Below are positions 45,667-53,133 of a stretch of 64,000 nt of DNA, one piece after another. A program made the translations under genes and the position numbers. How positions within the stretch are numbered: position 1 is the first letter of the stretch; every line of letters begins with the position of its first letter. Location: positions 1-64,000 of the forward strand of contig JAAEQC010000165.1 in NCBI GenBank assembly GCA_024231905.1, given 5' to 3'. This stretch comes from a bacterium (GTDB lineage: Bacteria; Krumholzibacteriota; Krumholzibacteriia; LZORAL124-64-63). Below the pieces are notes generated by a model. That model had not been told where the DNA came from and made no database searches. It was given only the letters and a program-made list of their open reading frames with translations.

Positions 45667-47181
45667 TCATTCGCCGGCGCCCAGTATCCGCGCCTCCTCC
45701 GCCCCCTCGACCAGAAGGTAGGCAACTCCCGCGCGCGGCAACTCGACCTCCTGCACTGCTCCGCCCGGCCAGGTGACCACCACCCCGTAAGGTCCGGGAT
45801 CGTCACCCAGGCCGAAATGGAGGGGCAGCACCGACGAACTCCCGTGGTGCAGGACGCCGCGAACCTGCCGCACCCGGATCCCGGTCCCCGTGTGCAACTC
45901 GACGCGGGCGCCCAAACCGTGGGGGGAACTGTTCGTCGTCACCAGCTCCAGGGTCAGTCCCCTGTTCCCGGTCGTATTCTCGTAAAGGACGCTGATGCCG
46001 GTTCGCTCGGGAAAGTCCTCCTTGCCGTGGGTCAACATCAGGTCGAGATCGCCATCACGGTCCAGATCCAGCGGCCAGGTGCCGCAGGGCAGAGCCTCGA
46101 CCTCTCCGAGGCCACCCCAGGCGAGGGACATGTCCTGGAAGTCGCCGTTGCCCTGGCCGCGTGCCACCAGGTTGGGCACGTTGGTCTGCTCAGGACCCTG
46201 TCTGACCATGTAGAGGTCGAGGAATCCGTCGTTGTCGAAATCCGCCAACTGGAACGATACCAAAGAGCCGATTTTTGGCAGGTGGGTCAGACCGGGTCCC
46301 GGGACGAAGCGCATCTTGCCGGGGCTGCTCTCATTCATCAGTATCTGCAGCCGCCCTGTGACGCGCGGACCGAACAACAGGTCCAGGTCACCGTCGTTGT
46401 CGACGTCGCCGGCGACCGTCTGGAGGAGCCCCATCCCGCGCGATGTCAGACCGGCATCGTCGGTGACATCGACCAGTTGTCCCTGGCCGGCATTCCATAG
46501 CAGGTACTGGGACCCACCCGACACGAACAGGTCCGTACGTCCGTCCCCGTCCAGGTCGCCGGCCGTCCCGAACGCGTACCATTTGATCCGTGCGCCCGAA
46601 ACCCGGGACGGTTGGAGGCGTTCGCTCCAATCGTGCCACCCCTGGCCGTGGAAGGAGAACAGGCGGGGCCGCGACATGAAGTTCAGGACGAGGAGTTCGG
46701 GATAACGATCCTCGTCCAGGCACAACCACAACGCCCCCCGACCCCGGCCTCGGACGTCGGCCAGAACGTCGTTCTCGCCCAGGACGTTCTCGTGGATCCC
46801 CTTGGCATTTGGTGACCACAGCTCGTTGGGGCCTTCGCCCTGGCCCCGGTCGGCCCCCACGGTGGCGTACAGGTCCCAGTCGCCGTCACCGTCGTAGTCG
46901 CAGGCAGCCGTGCCGTGCTGGTCGATCGTCCGGCACGGCACGAACCCGCAGCTGTCCTGGCGCACCAATCGCAACCCTGCCCGGACGAGATACACGCCGA
47001 CGCCGTTACCGTGGCGCAGCAGGAGGAAGTCCAGGCGGCCGTCGCGATCCATGTCCGCCCAGGTGGCGCCGAAGCTCTTGCCCGTGTGCGGCAGATCGTC
47101 TGCAGCCACCCGGCGGAAGAGGGCGGACTCGGCCGGGGCCACGGTCATGACGAGCAGGAGGATGACGAGTAACAGGCGCAT
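45667..47181 (-). CDS. secreted FG-GAP/VCBS repeat protein with ASPIC/UnbV domain (copy 2)
   Basis: 504 aa, paralogue of copy 1 with the same domain order. Signal peptide (MRLLLVILLLVMTVAPAES), six calcium-loop repeats (for example DMDRDGRLD, DYDGDGDWD, DLDGDGRTD, DVDNDGDLD), and the C-terminal ASPIC/UnbV region ending in VTWPGGAVQEVELP. The mature N-termini are nearly identical between copies (ALFRRVAADDLP then TGKSFGATW), so the pair arose by tandem duplication. The site GGGAG precedes the ATG; the open frame runs 38 codons further 5' without support. Confidence 0.85.
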   Translation of the reverse strand: MRLLLVILLLVMTVAPAESALFRRVAADDLPHTGKSFGATWADMDRDGRLDFLLLRHGNGVGVYLVRAGLRLVRQDSCGFVPCRTIDQHGTAACDYDGDGDWDLYATVGADRGQGEGPNELWSPNAKGIHENVLGENDVLADVRGRGRGALWLCLDEDRYPELLVLNFMSRPRLFSFHGQGWHDWSERLQPSRVSGARIKWYAFGTAGDLDGDGRTDLFVSGGSQYLLWNAGQGQLVDVTDDAGLTSRGMGLLQTVAGDVDNDGDLDLLFGPRVTGRLQILMNESSPGKMRFVPGPGLTHLPKIGSLVSFQLADFDNDGFLDLYMVRQGPEQTNVPNLVARGQGNGDFQDMSLAWGGLGEVEALPCGTWPLDLDRDGDLDLMLTHGKEDFPERTGISVLYENTTGNRGLTLELVTTNSSPHGLGARVELHTGTGIRVRQVRGVLHHGSSSVLPLHFGLGDDPGPYGVVVTWPGGAVQEVELPRAGVAYLLVEGAEEARILGAGE

Positions 47182-47469
47182 CGATGACTCCCGGATGAAG
47201 CTGCAGAACCGGCCCCCGCGGTCAGTCCGGTCGCCATTATTCGACGCCGGGGCCCACAGCGCAACCGTCGCGAACGGACTGGGCGCGATCGCCACGACTG
47301 TCGTCGATCTTCACGCCCCCCGCAGATCCCCTCAGCCGGTGCGAATGGCGGGATTCGGCCGATCCGTACCTGTAGCGGACGATCCGGCGCAACGGCATCC
47401 GCTTTGCTTCCGTACAGCACGTAACCCGTCACGCAAATATGCGTCGTGTCTCTTGGAGGGAACGCGGAC

Positions 47470-47832
47470 ATGGATATCGCCACCGGACTCGTCAGTCTCA
47501 TCCTCGCCTTCGTCTTCATGTATGCGGGCGGCCTGCAGTACGCCCTGGACCGGGGCGAAGTGGCCCGCATCCTGGGCGGCTGGGCCGTGGGCCGCACCTG
47601 GTACGAAGTGAAGGCCGTGGGCGTGCTGGCCATGGCCGGCGGTGGGGCGCTCATCCTGCCCATGCTCGCGAGCGTGCCCGAGTTCGTCCGGCCGGCCGGC
47701 GCGGCGATCCTGGCCGTCATCACCCTGGTGGCCCTCGTCGGCCACCTGCGTCGCCTGCAAATGACGCGGGCGGTGGTCAACCTGGCCCTGGCCGACCTGG
47801 CCGTGGGCCTGGCGCTCTTCGGCGCTCTCTAG
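47470..47832 (+). CDS. DoxX-like small membrane protein
   Basis: 120 aa with four hydrophobic helices. The start MDIATGLVSLILAFVFMYAGGLQYAL and helix order match the DoxX/DoxD-like family (four-helix membrane proteins, some linked to oxidative or thiol stress). GGAGGG precedes the ATG. It is paralogous to the gene ending efflux operon 2 (FVFMNAGGLKFGLD). It stands alone between divergent/convergent genes and has its own terminator. Confidence 0.75.
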   Translation: MDIATGLVSLILAFVFMYAGGLQYALDRGEVARILGGWAVGRTWYEVKAVGVLAMAGGGALILPMLASVPEFVRPAGAAILAVITLVALVGHLRRLQMTRAVVNLALADLAVGLALFGAL

Positions 47833-47840
47833 AAAACAGG

Positions 47841-47876
47841 AAGCCCCCGCAGGACCGAGCCGGCGGGGGCTTTTCT
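47841..47876. terminator. bidirectional intrinsic terminator
   Basis: A perfect 10-bp stem AAGCCCCCGC (47841-47850) with 47863-47872 followed by TTTTCTG. The A-rich left flank (AGAAAACAGG) lets it also serve the convergent endonuclease gene. Confidence 0.85.
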
Positions 47877-47892
47877 GTGCTTCATCCGGCGA

Positions 47893-49020
47893 TTACTTCA
47901 CCAGCATCACTTTCTGCGTATCCGTCGCACCGGGGCCCACCAGCCGCATGAACCAGGCACCGCTGGCCACCCGGCGACCCGTGTCGTCCCGGCCGTCCCA
48001 GCCGAGAACGCGAGGCCCGGCTTCGCAGTTCTCGGTCAGCAGGGTGCGCACCCGGCGGCCGTCCATCCCATGCACCGTGACCACGACCCGGCCGGCCCGA
48101 GCCACGCTGAAGGCCACCTCGGTGGTCGGGTTGAAGGGATTCGGATAGACGGAGGTGATCGACGTCGCGTCCCGTACGTCCGGCACGTCGGAGATGATCC
48201 CCTCGAAGACCCCCGCCACCCACTCGGGGTGGTCGATGAAGGGGTTCCGGTTGCCCTGGTAGGAATAGATCACGTCGTTGCGGTCGCGTTCCCTCTGGTC
48301 CACCGGGTCGTCCTTGTGCCACTGGATGAGGGTCGAGAGCATGCCCATGTAGGCAGGAGAGCTGCTGGTGGTGACGATGAGGTTGCGGTTGTCGGTGAGC
48401 ACGAGATCCGGCTCGCCGCTCGCGTCCCCCGCGTAACGCACGTCCATGTAGAACTGGGCCCGGGCCACGTCGCCCTTGCGGCCGTCCCAGGTCTGCCAGA
48501 TGGCCTGGCTGGTGTTGTAGTAGTTGGTGCCGCTGGCGCCGTCGTAGAAGTCGGTCGAACGACTCGAGCAACTCGACACGCAATCGTCGTAGGGATAGTT
48601 GGCGCGGCTGCTGTTGTAGCTGATGTCGCACAGGAAGAGATGGTGGCAGTCGGTGTAGGCGATGGAACCGCTGCTGGAGAAACCGTAGCTGTTGGGCCAG
48701 GTGTGCTCCCGGTTATAGTAGCTGTTGCCGCCACCTTGCTTGGTCCAGACCCGGTTGTGGTACACGTCCAGGATGCGGCTGCCGTCGTAAGGGTCCTCGT
48801 CGGCCTGCTCGAGGATGTCCCAGGTGTCGGTGCTGCTGGAGGTGTAGGGGAACCGCGTGTGGTTGTCGATGACGTTGTGCACGGTCTGGCGCAGGGTCGC
48901 CGGCGACGTGAAGTCGACCGAATCGTAGTAGCCGGCGGGCGCGTCGGCGAGGGCCGGGACGGCCAGGCAGACCAGGACCAGGGCGCAGGCGAATCGGATG
49001 TGCAGTTGACGGACGTTCAC
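47893..49020 (-). CDS. secreted endonuclease I with C-terminal FlgD-like sorting tail
   Basis: 375 aa from GTG with GAGAGG 7 nt upstream. Signal peptide (CALVLVCLAVPALADA), then an EndA/NucM (endonuclease I) domain: YYNREHTWPNSYGF is the signature with the catalytic His, and DCHHLFLCD and GDVARAQFYM follow. The last 85 residues are an Ig-like tail with VYPNPFNPTTEV and TQKVMLVK, typical of FlgD-like/type IX-like sorted proteins. It probably degrades extracellular nucleic acid for nutrient use. Confidence 0.88.
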   Translation of the reverse strand: MNVRQLHIRFACALVLVCLAVPALADAPAGYYDSVDFTSPATLRQTVHNVIDNHTRFPYTSSSTDTWDILEQADEDPYDGSRILDVYHNRVWTKQGGGNSYYNREHTWPNSYGFSSSGSIAYTDCHHLFLCDISYNSSRANYPYDDCVSSCSSRSTDFYDGASGTNYYNTSQAIWQTWDGRKGDVARAQFYMDVRYAGDASGEPDLVLTDNRNLIVTTSSSPAYMGMLSTLIQWHKDDPVDQRERDRNDVIYSYQGNRNPFIDHPEWVAGVFEGIISDVPDVRDATSITSVYPNPFNPTTEVAFSVARAGRVVVTVHGMDGRRVRTLLTENCEAGPRVLGWDGRDDTGRRVASGAWFMRLVGPGATDTQKVMLVK

Positions 49021-49216
49021 GGTCGACCTCTCATGGTGCGGATTTCCGGGCGCGATCCTCAATGATACCACGGTCACAGCCCGATGATCCTCACGAAAGT
49101 GTGTCTCTTTCTCACCATATGCAAATCCGGATGCTCCTTCCCCGGCTTTTCAAGCTCCCTCCCTTACGTTACTATACCGAAAACCCATCCGCCGGGACAT
49201 CGACAGGACGACGACC

Positions 49217-49819
49217 ATGACCGACCAGCCCCAGCTCAGCCGCAAGGAACGGGAAGCCGCGCAGCATCGCTGTGAGATCCTCGCCGTGGCGGTCCATCTC
49301 TTCGCCGAGCACAGTTACCACGAGACCACCATGCAGATGGTGGCCGAGGCGGCCGAGTTCTCGGTGGGCTACCTGTACAAGCACTTCCAGGGCAAGGAAG
49401 AGATGTACGAGGCCATGGTCCGCTTCCACATGGCTACTCTGGACGAGATCATCGAGACCGTCGAAAACGAACATCTTCCCCCCTTGACGGAACTCCGCAA
49501 GACCTTCGAGGTCGTCTGCCAGCATTTCAATAACCACCGGGACTTCATGCGCATTTACCACGGCCGACTGGACGTGGGCCTGGACGACATCAATCGGCGC
49601 AAGCAGGAACACGTCGAGATGACGGCGGATCTGATCGCGGCGGCCATTGCCGAGGGCACCCTGCGAGAAGTCGATCCCAAACTCCTGGCCACCGTGGTCA
49701 ACGGCGCGACCGAGGGGCTTTTTCACGAACTCGCCGAGACCCGGACCGAGCGCCCCTTCGACGATCTCACCGATACCGTTTTCCAACTGGTGATCGACCC
49801 TCTGCGGATTTCCCAATAA
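49217..49819 (+). CDS. TetR-family transcriptional regulator
   Basis: 200 aa. N-terminal TetR helix-turn-helix (residues 16-62) with ILAVAVHLFAEHSYHETTMQMVAEAAEFSVGYLYKHFQGKEEMYEAM, wherein SVGYLYKHF is the recognition helix. The C-terminal ligand-binding part has no family label. It lies upstream of a second TetR gene and of efflux operon 2, across a block of palindromes; both regulators have nearly the same recognition helix, suggesting that they may read similar operators. Confidence 0.9.
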   Translation: MTDQPQLSRKEREAAQHRCEILAVAVHLFAEHSYHETTMQMVAEAAEFSVGYLYKHFQGKEEMYEAMVRFHMATLDEIIETVENEHLPPLTELRKTFEVVCQHFNNHRDFMRIYHGRLDVGLDDINRRKQEHVEMTADLIAAAIAEGTLREVDPKLLATVVNGATEGLFHELAETRTERPFDDLTDTVFQLVIDPLRISQ

Positions 49820-49860
49820 TTTAACTCAATTACCGTCTTTTAGTTACGATGATTGAACGC

Positions 49861-49925
49861 AGGTTCATGAACCTATATTCATGTTTTTACTTGCGCGTTC
49901 ACGCGTGAACCGTTATTCATGAATA
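49861..49925. promoter_or_regulatory. palindromic operator cluster and promoter of efflux operon 2
   Basis: Three perfect palindromes in an AT-rich 140-bp gap: AGGTTCATGAACCT (49861-49874), GTTCACGCGTGAAC (49897-49910) and TATTCATGAATA (49914-49925). All share TTCA...TGAA half-sites. A possible promoter is TTGCGC (49891-49896), 17 nt and TATTCA (49914-49919), so one operator fills the spacer and one covers the -10. This is the layout expected of TetR repression. Confidence 0.7.
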
Positions 49926-49963
49926 CAAGTTCAATTCATGAGCAGTAATTCGAGAGGCCAATC

Positions 49964-50605
49964 ATGAACGGGAATTCTCCAACGCCCGGCAGCCACGACG
50001 CAGTCTGGCAGGCCAAGCACAAGAGCATCCTGCTCTCGGCGGCCCACCTCTTCGAGCACGAGGGCTACGAGGGCACGACCATGAAGGCCATCGCCGCCGG
50101 CGCCGGCTGCTCCGTGGGTTACCTCTACAAGCATTTCGCCGGCAAGCAGGAGATGCTCGACGGACTGGTGATGACCCTCTTGGACAAGTTCGAAGCCATG
50201 CGCCACCAGGCCCGCGAGTTGGAGGGCCGCGTCGGCCTCGATTGCCTCCGCCGGGAATTGACCCTGATCTGCCGCCACTTCATCGACCATCGAGCGCTGA
50301 TCCCCGTTTTCGCCGAGCGCGAAGCCCACTGCTCGCCCCCCCTGGACGAACGCATGCGGACCATCCGCTGTCTGGACCAGTCCCTGCTCGACGAAGCACG
50401 CCTGGCCGGCGAGGTCCCGGACATGGACCCCGCCCTGCTGGCGGCGGTCATCGACGGCGCCGTCTGGAGCGTCCTCAAGCTCTTCGCCGGTAACGAACGG
50501 GGCGAGAGTTTTCTGCTGGTTCCCGACGTGGTCGACCAGCTCGTCTTCACGCCGATGCAACGACTGGCCCGGGAGCAGGGCCGGCAGAAGGAATCGCTGT
50601 CATGA
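49964..50605 (+). CDS. TetR-family regulator of efflux operon 2
   Basis: 213 aa. TetR helix-turn-helix at residues 18-65 (LLSAAHLFEHEGYEGTTMKAIAAGAGCSVGYLYKHFAGK). It has GAGAGG before its ATG and its stop overlaps the start of the TolC-family gene (ATGA), so it is cotranscribed with the pump it probably represses. It would bind the palindromes just upstream, giving autoregulation; this is inferred. Confidence 0.9.
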   Translation: MNGNSPTPGSHDAVWQAKHKSILLSAAHLFEHEGYEGTTMKAIAAGAGCSVGYLYKHFAGKQEMLDGLVMTLLDKFEAMRHQARELEGRVGLDCLRRELTLICRHFIDHRALIPVFAEREAHCSPPLDERMRTIRCLDQSLLDEARLAGEVPDMDPALLAAVIDGAVWSVLKLFAGNERGESFLLVPDVVDQLVFTPMQRLAREQGRQKESLS

Positions 50606-52044
50606 ATCTGGTATCGAGCATCAGCCCGCGGACCGGGCGCGTATCCCTCAATCCGGCGCTCGCGATCCTGATCGGGCTCTTGGCGACACTCCCTCATCCC
50701 CCTGTCGCCGGGGCCGTTCAGGAGAACGCCGGAGGTGCGTCCGGTCCGCTTCCTCTCTCGCTGGCCGAGGCCCGGAACCTGGCCCTGGCCAACGACGAGC
50801 AGATCCAGCAGATGACCGAGGCCGTGTTCGCCGCCGGAGCCGAGGCCGCCGGCGCCCGGGCTGACCGGCTGCCCCGGCTGGACCTGGGCGCCACCTGGAA
50901 TCGGAGCCTCAAGAAGCCGGTCATGTTCCTGCCCGCGACCATGGCCGCCTCCTTCGGCGGCACCACTTCCCTCGAGATGGGTGGGGACTACGAACTGCAG
51001 AGCGCCCTGACCATGACCGTGAATCTCTGGACCGCCGGCCGTCTGAGCGCCGCGGCCGGAGCGGCGGACGCGGCCCTGGCGGCCACCCGCTGGCAGAAAG
51101 CCGTGGTCCAGGATGCGGTGCTCTACACGGTCGAGTCCGCCTACTTCGACGTGCTTCTGGCCCAGGCCAGCGTGGCCATCGCCGAGGCCGCGGTGGAAGC
51201 CGCCTCCGAGGCGCTGCGAGTGACCGACGCCGCCTACGCCGAGGGCACCACCAGCCGCTTCGACCGACTGCGGGCCGAGGTGGAGCTGGCCAACCGCCAG
51301 GCACCGCTGATCCAGGCCCGCAACCTGCGCGACCTGGCCACCCTGCAGCTCCGGAGGACTTGCGGTCTGGCCCCGGACAGCGAACTCGTCCTGACCGACG
51401 GTCTGGAAGCTGTGGACGGTCCCACGGCGCTGGAGATCCTGCTGGCGGACATGAAGATCCGCAGCCCCGAGCTGGCGTCCCTGCGGCACCAGGTGGCCGC
51501 CCGCAACCAGGCCGTGCGCCTGGCCAAGGCGGGACGGGGTCCGGTGCTGCAGATGAAAGGCCAGTACGCGGTCCAGGGCCAGTGGGACGACGACTTCCTG
51601 CCCGGCGACGACGAGACCGCCGGCAGCGCCACGGCCGGATTAGCCCTGTCCTGGCCCATCTTCGACGGCTTCGCCGCCAAGGCGGACATGGGACGCACGG
51701 GCGCCGATCTACGCTCGGCACAGGTCGAACTCGAACGCGTAACCAAGGACCGCGAGCTGGGCGTGCGCCAGACCCGCGTCCACCTGCTCAACGCCCTGGC
51801 CGCCCTGGAGGGCCGGCGCGAGAGCGTCACCCTGGCCGAGGAGGCCCATCGGTTGGCGCTGGTGCGGCTGGAGAACGGCCTGGCCACTCCCCTGGAACGA
51901 CTCGATGCCGAGCTGGCGCTCACCGACGCGCGGACCCAACTCGCCGAAGTGCTTCACAACTGCAACATCGCCCGGTCCGCCCTGACGCTGGCCGTGGGCA
52001 CCCATACCGCACCCGACACCGGATCGCAGGAGGTCCAACGATGA
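50602..52044 (+). CDS. TolC-family outer-membrane channel (efflux operon 2)
   Basis: 480 aa. Signal peptide (ILIGLLATLPHPPVAGA), then the duplicated coiled-coil/barrel layout of outer-membrane efflux proteins: LSLAEARNLALAND, LYTVESAYFDVLLAQ, LSWPIFDGFAAKADM and the final helix RSALTLAVGTH. It is translationally coupled to the TetR gene before it and to the adaptor after it. Confidence 0.9.
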   Translation: MNLVSSISPRTGRVSLNPALAILIGLLATLPHPPVAGAVQENAGGASGPLPLSLAEARNLALANDEQIQQMTEAVFAAGAEAAGARADRLPRLDLGATWNRSLKKPVMFLPATMAASFGGTTSLEMGGDYELQSALTMTVNLWTAGRLSAAAGAADAALAATRWQKAVVQDAVLYTVESAYFDVLLAQASVAIAEAAVEAASEALRVTDAAYAEGTTSRFDRLRAEVELANRQAPLIQARNLRDLATLQLRRTCGLAPDSELVLTDGLEAVDGPTALEILLADMKIRSPELASLRHQVAARNQAVRLAKAGRGPVLQMKGQYAVQGQWDDDFLPGDDETAGSATAGLALSWPIFDGFAAKADMGRTGADLRSAQVELERVTKDRELGVRQTRVHLLNALAALEGRRESVTLAEEAHRLALVRLENGLATPLERLDAELALTDARTQLAEVLHNCNIARSALTLAVGTHTAPDTGSQEVQR

Positions 52045-53132
52045 ATCGCAAGTTCCGCAACCTGGCCGTCCTCGTATTCGTGGTGGCCGCGCTGATCGCC
52101 GTATTCGGCGTGCGTTTCCTGCAACTGGGCCAGAGCACCGCCCTGGCCAGCATCCGCTCGGAACAGGAGCGCTTGGGCATACCGGTGGAGACGGTCGCCG
52201 CCACCCGCGGCGAACTGGCCGACTGGATCACCCTGGCCGGCACGGTCGAAGGCGTGACCCAGTACCCGGTGGTCTCCGGCAACGCCCTGCGCGTGGTGGG
52301 CATCCCCGTGGTCGAAGGCATGGCCGTGACGAAGGGCGACGTGATCCTGCGTCTGGCCAATGAAGCCCCCAACCCCATGTTCCACTCGGTGAGCCGATCC
52401 ATCGCCACCCATGAGAATGCGCTCCGGGACGCCCGGCGTATGCGCAATCTCTACGCCGAAGGCGCCGTGTCCAAGCAGCAGCTGGACGCGGCCGAGACGG
52501 CCCTGCGCGTGGCCGAGTCCGACCTGCAGGACGCCGAGGGCAGCACTGTTCTCCTGGCCGGCGAGAGCGGCGTCGTGGCGGCCATCCTCGTCAAGGAGGG
52601 CGAGACCGTGGCCGTGAACAAGCCCCTGGTGTGGATCGCCGACACCCACGAGGTGAACGTCCAGTTCGACGCCGGCAGCAACCAGGCCCTGTCCCTGGCG
52701 CGCGAACAGTTCGCCGTCTGGCGAACCCCCACGGGCGCCGAGGTCGAGGGACGCCTCACGGAACTCGACCTCATGGCCGACCCGGACACGCACCTGCTGT
52801 CAGGCAAGGTCCGCTTCCCCAATGCCGACGGGCGCCTGGTGCCCGGCCTCCTGGTCAGCTTCCGCGTGCGCATCGCCTACCGCGCCGACGCCCTTACCGT
52901 GCCGTCAGCTGCCGTCCAGGCCGGCGAAACGAGCCCTGAAGTGTGGCTCGTCCGCCACGCGGACGGCGAGGAGCAGGCCCGCTTGCGTCCCGTGGCCACC
53001 GGCCTCGGCACCACCGACCGGGTGGAGATCGCCCTGGGCCTCGAGCCCGGCGACCTGGTCGTCCTGCACGGCCAGACCCTGCTGACCGACGGCGTCAAGA
53101 TCAACGATGTGACCGAACGGGGAGGCGAGTAG
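52041..53132 (+). CDS. RND periplasmic adaptor (efflux operon 2)
   Basis: 363 aa membrane fusion protein with an N-terminal TM/signal (FRNLAVLVFVVAALIAVFGV) but no lipobox, a lipoyl-like domain with GEXV-type LAGESGVVAAILVKEGETV, a helical hairpin (NALRDARRMRNLYAEGAVSKQQLDAAE) and the barrel/MP region (LTVPSAAVQ). GGAGG is 7 nt before the ATG. It bridges the permease and the TolC-like channel. Confidence 0.9.
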   Translation: MNRKFRNLAVLVFVVAALIAVFGVRFLQLGQSTALASIRSEQERLGIPVETVAATRGELADWITLAGTVEGVTQYPVVSGNALRVVGIPVVEGMAVTKGDVILRLANEAPNPMFHSVSRSIATHENALRDARRMRNLYAEGAVSKQQLDAAETALRVAESDLQDAEGSTVLLAGESGVVAAILVKEGETVAVNKPLVWIADTHEVNVQFDAGSNQALSLAREQFAVWRTPTGAEVEGRLTELDLMADPDTHLLSGKVRFPNADGRLVPGLLVSFRVRIAYRADALTVPSAAVQAGETSPEVWLVRHADGEEQARLRPVATGLGTTDRVEIALGLEPGDLVVLHGQTLLTDGVKINDVTERGGE

Positions 53133-53133
53133 C

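Noticed and set aside
49148..49178. Promoter for the first TetR gene (TTTCAA then TATACC)
   Set aside because: The spacer is 19 nt and the -35 is poor; the AT-rich patch probably does hold a promoter but it could not be fixed.
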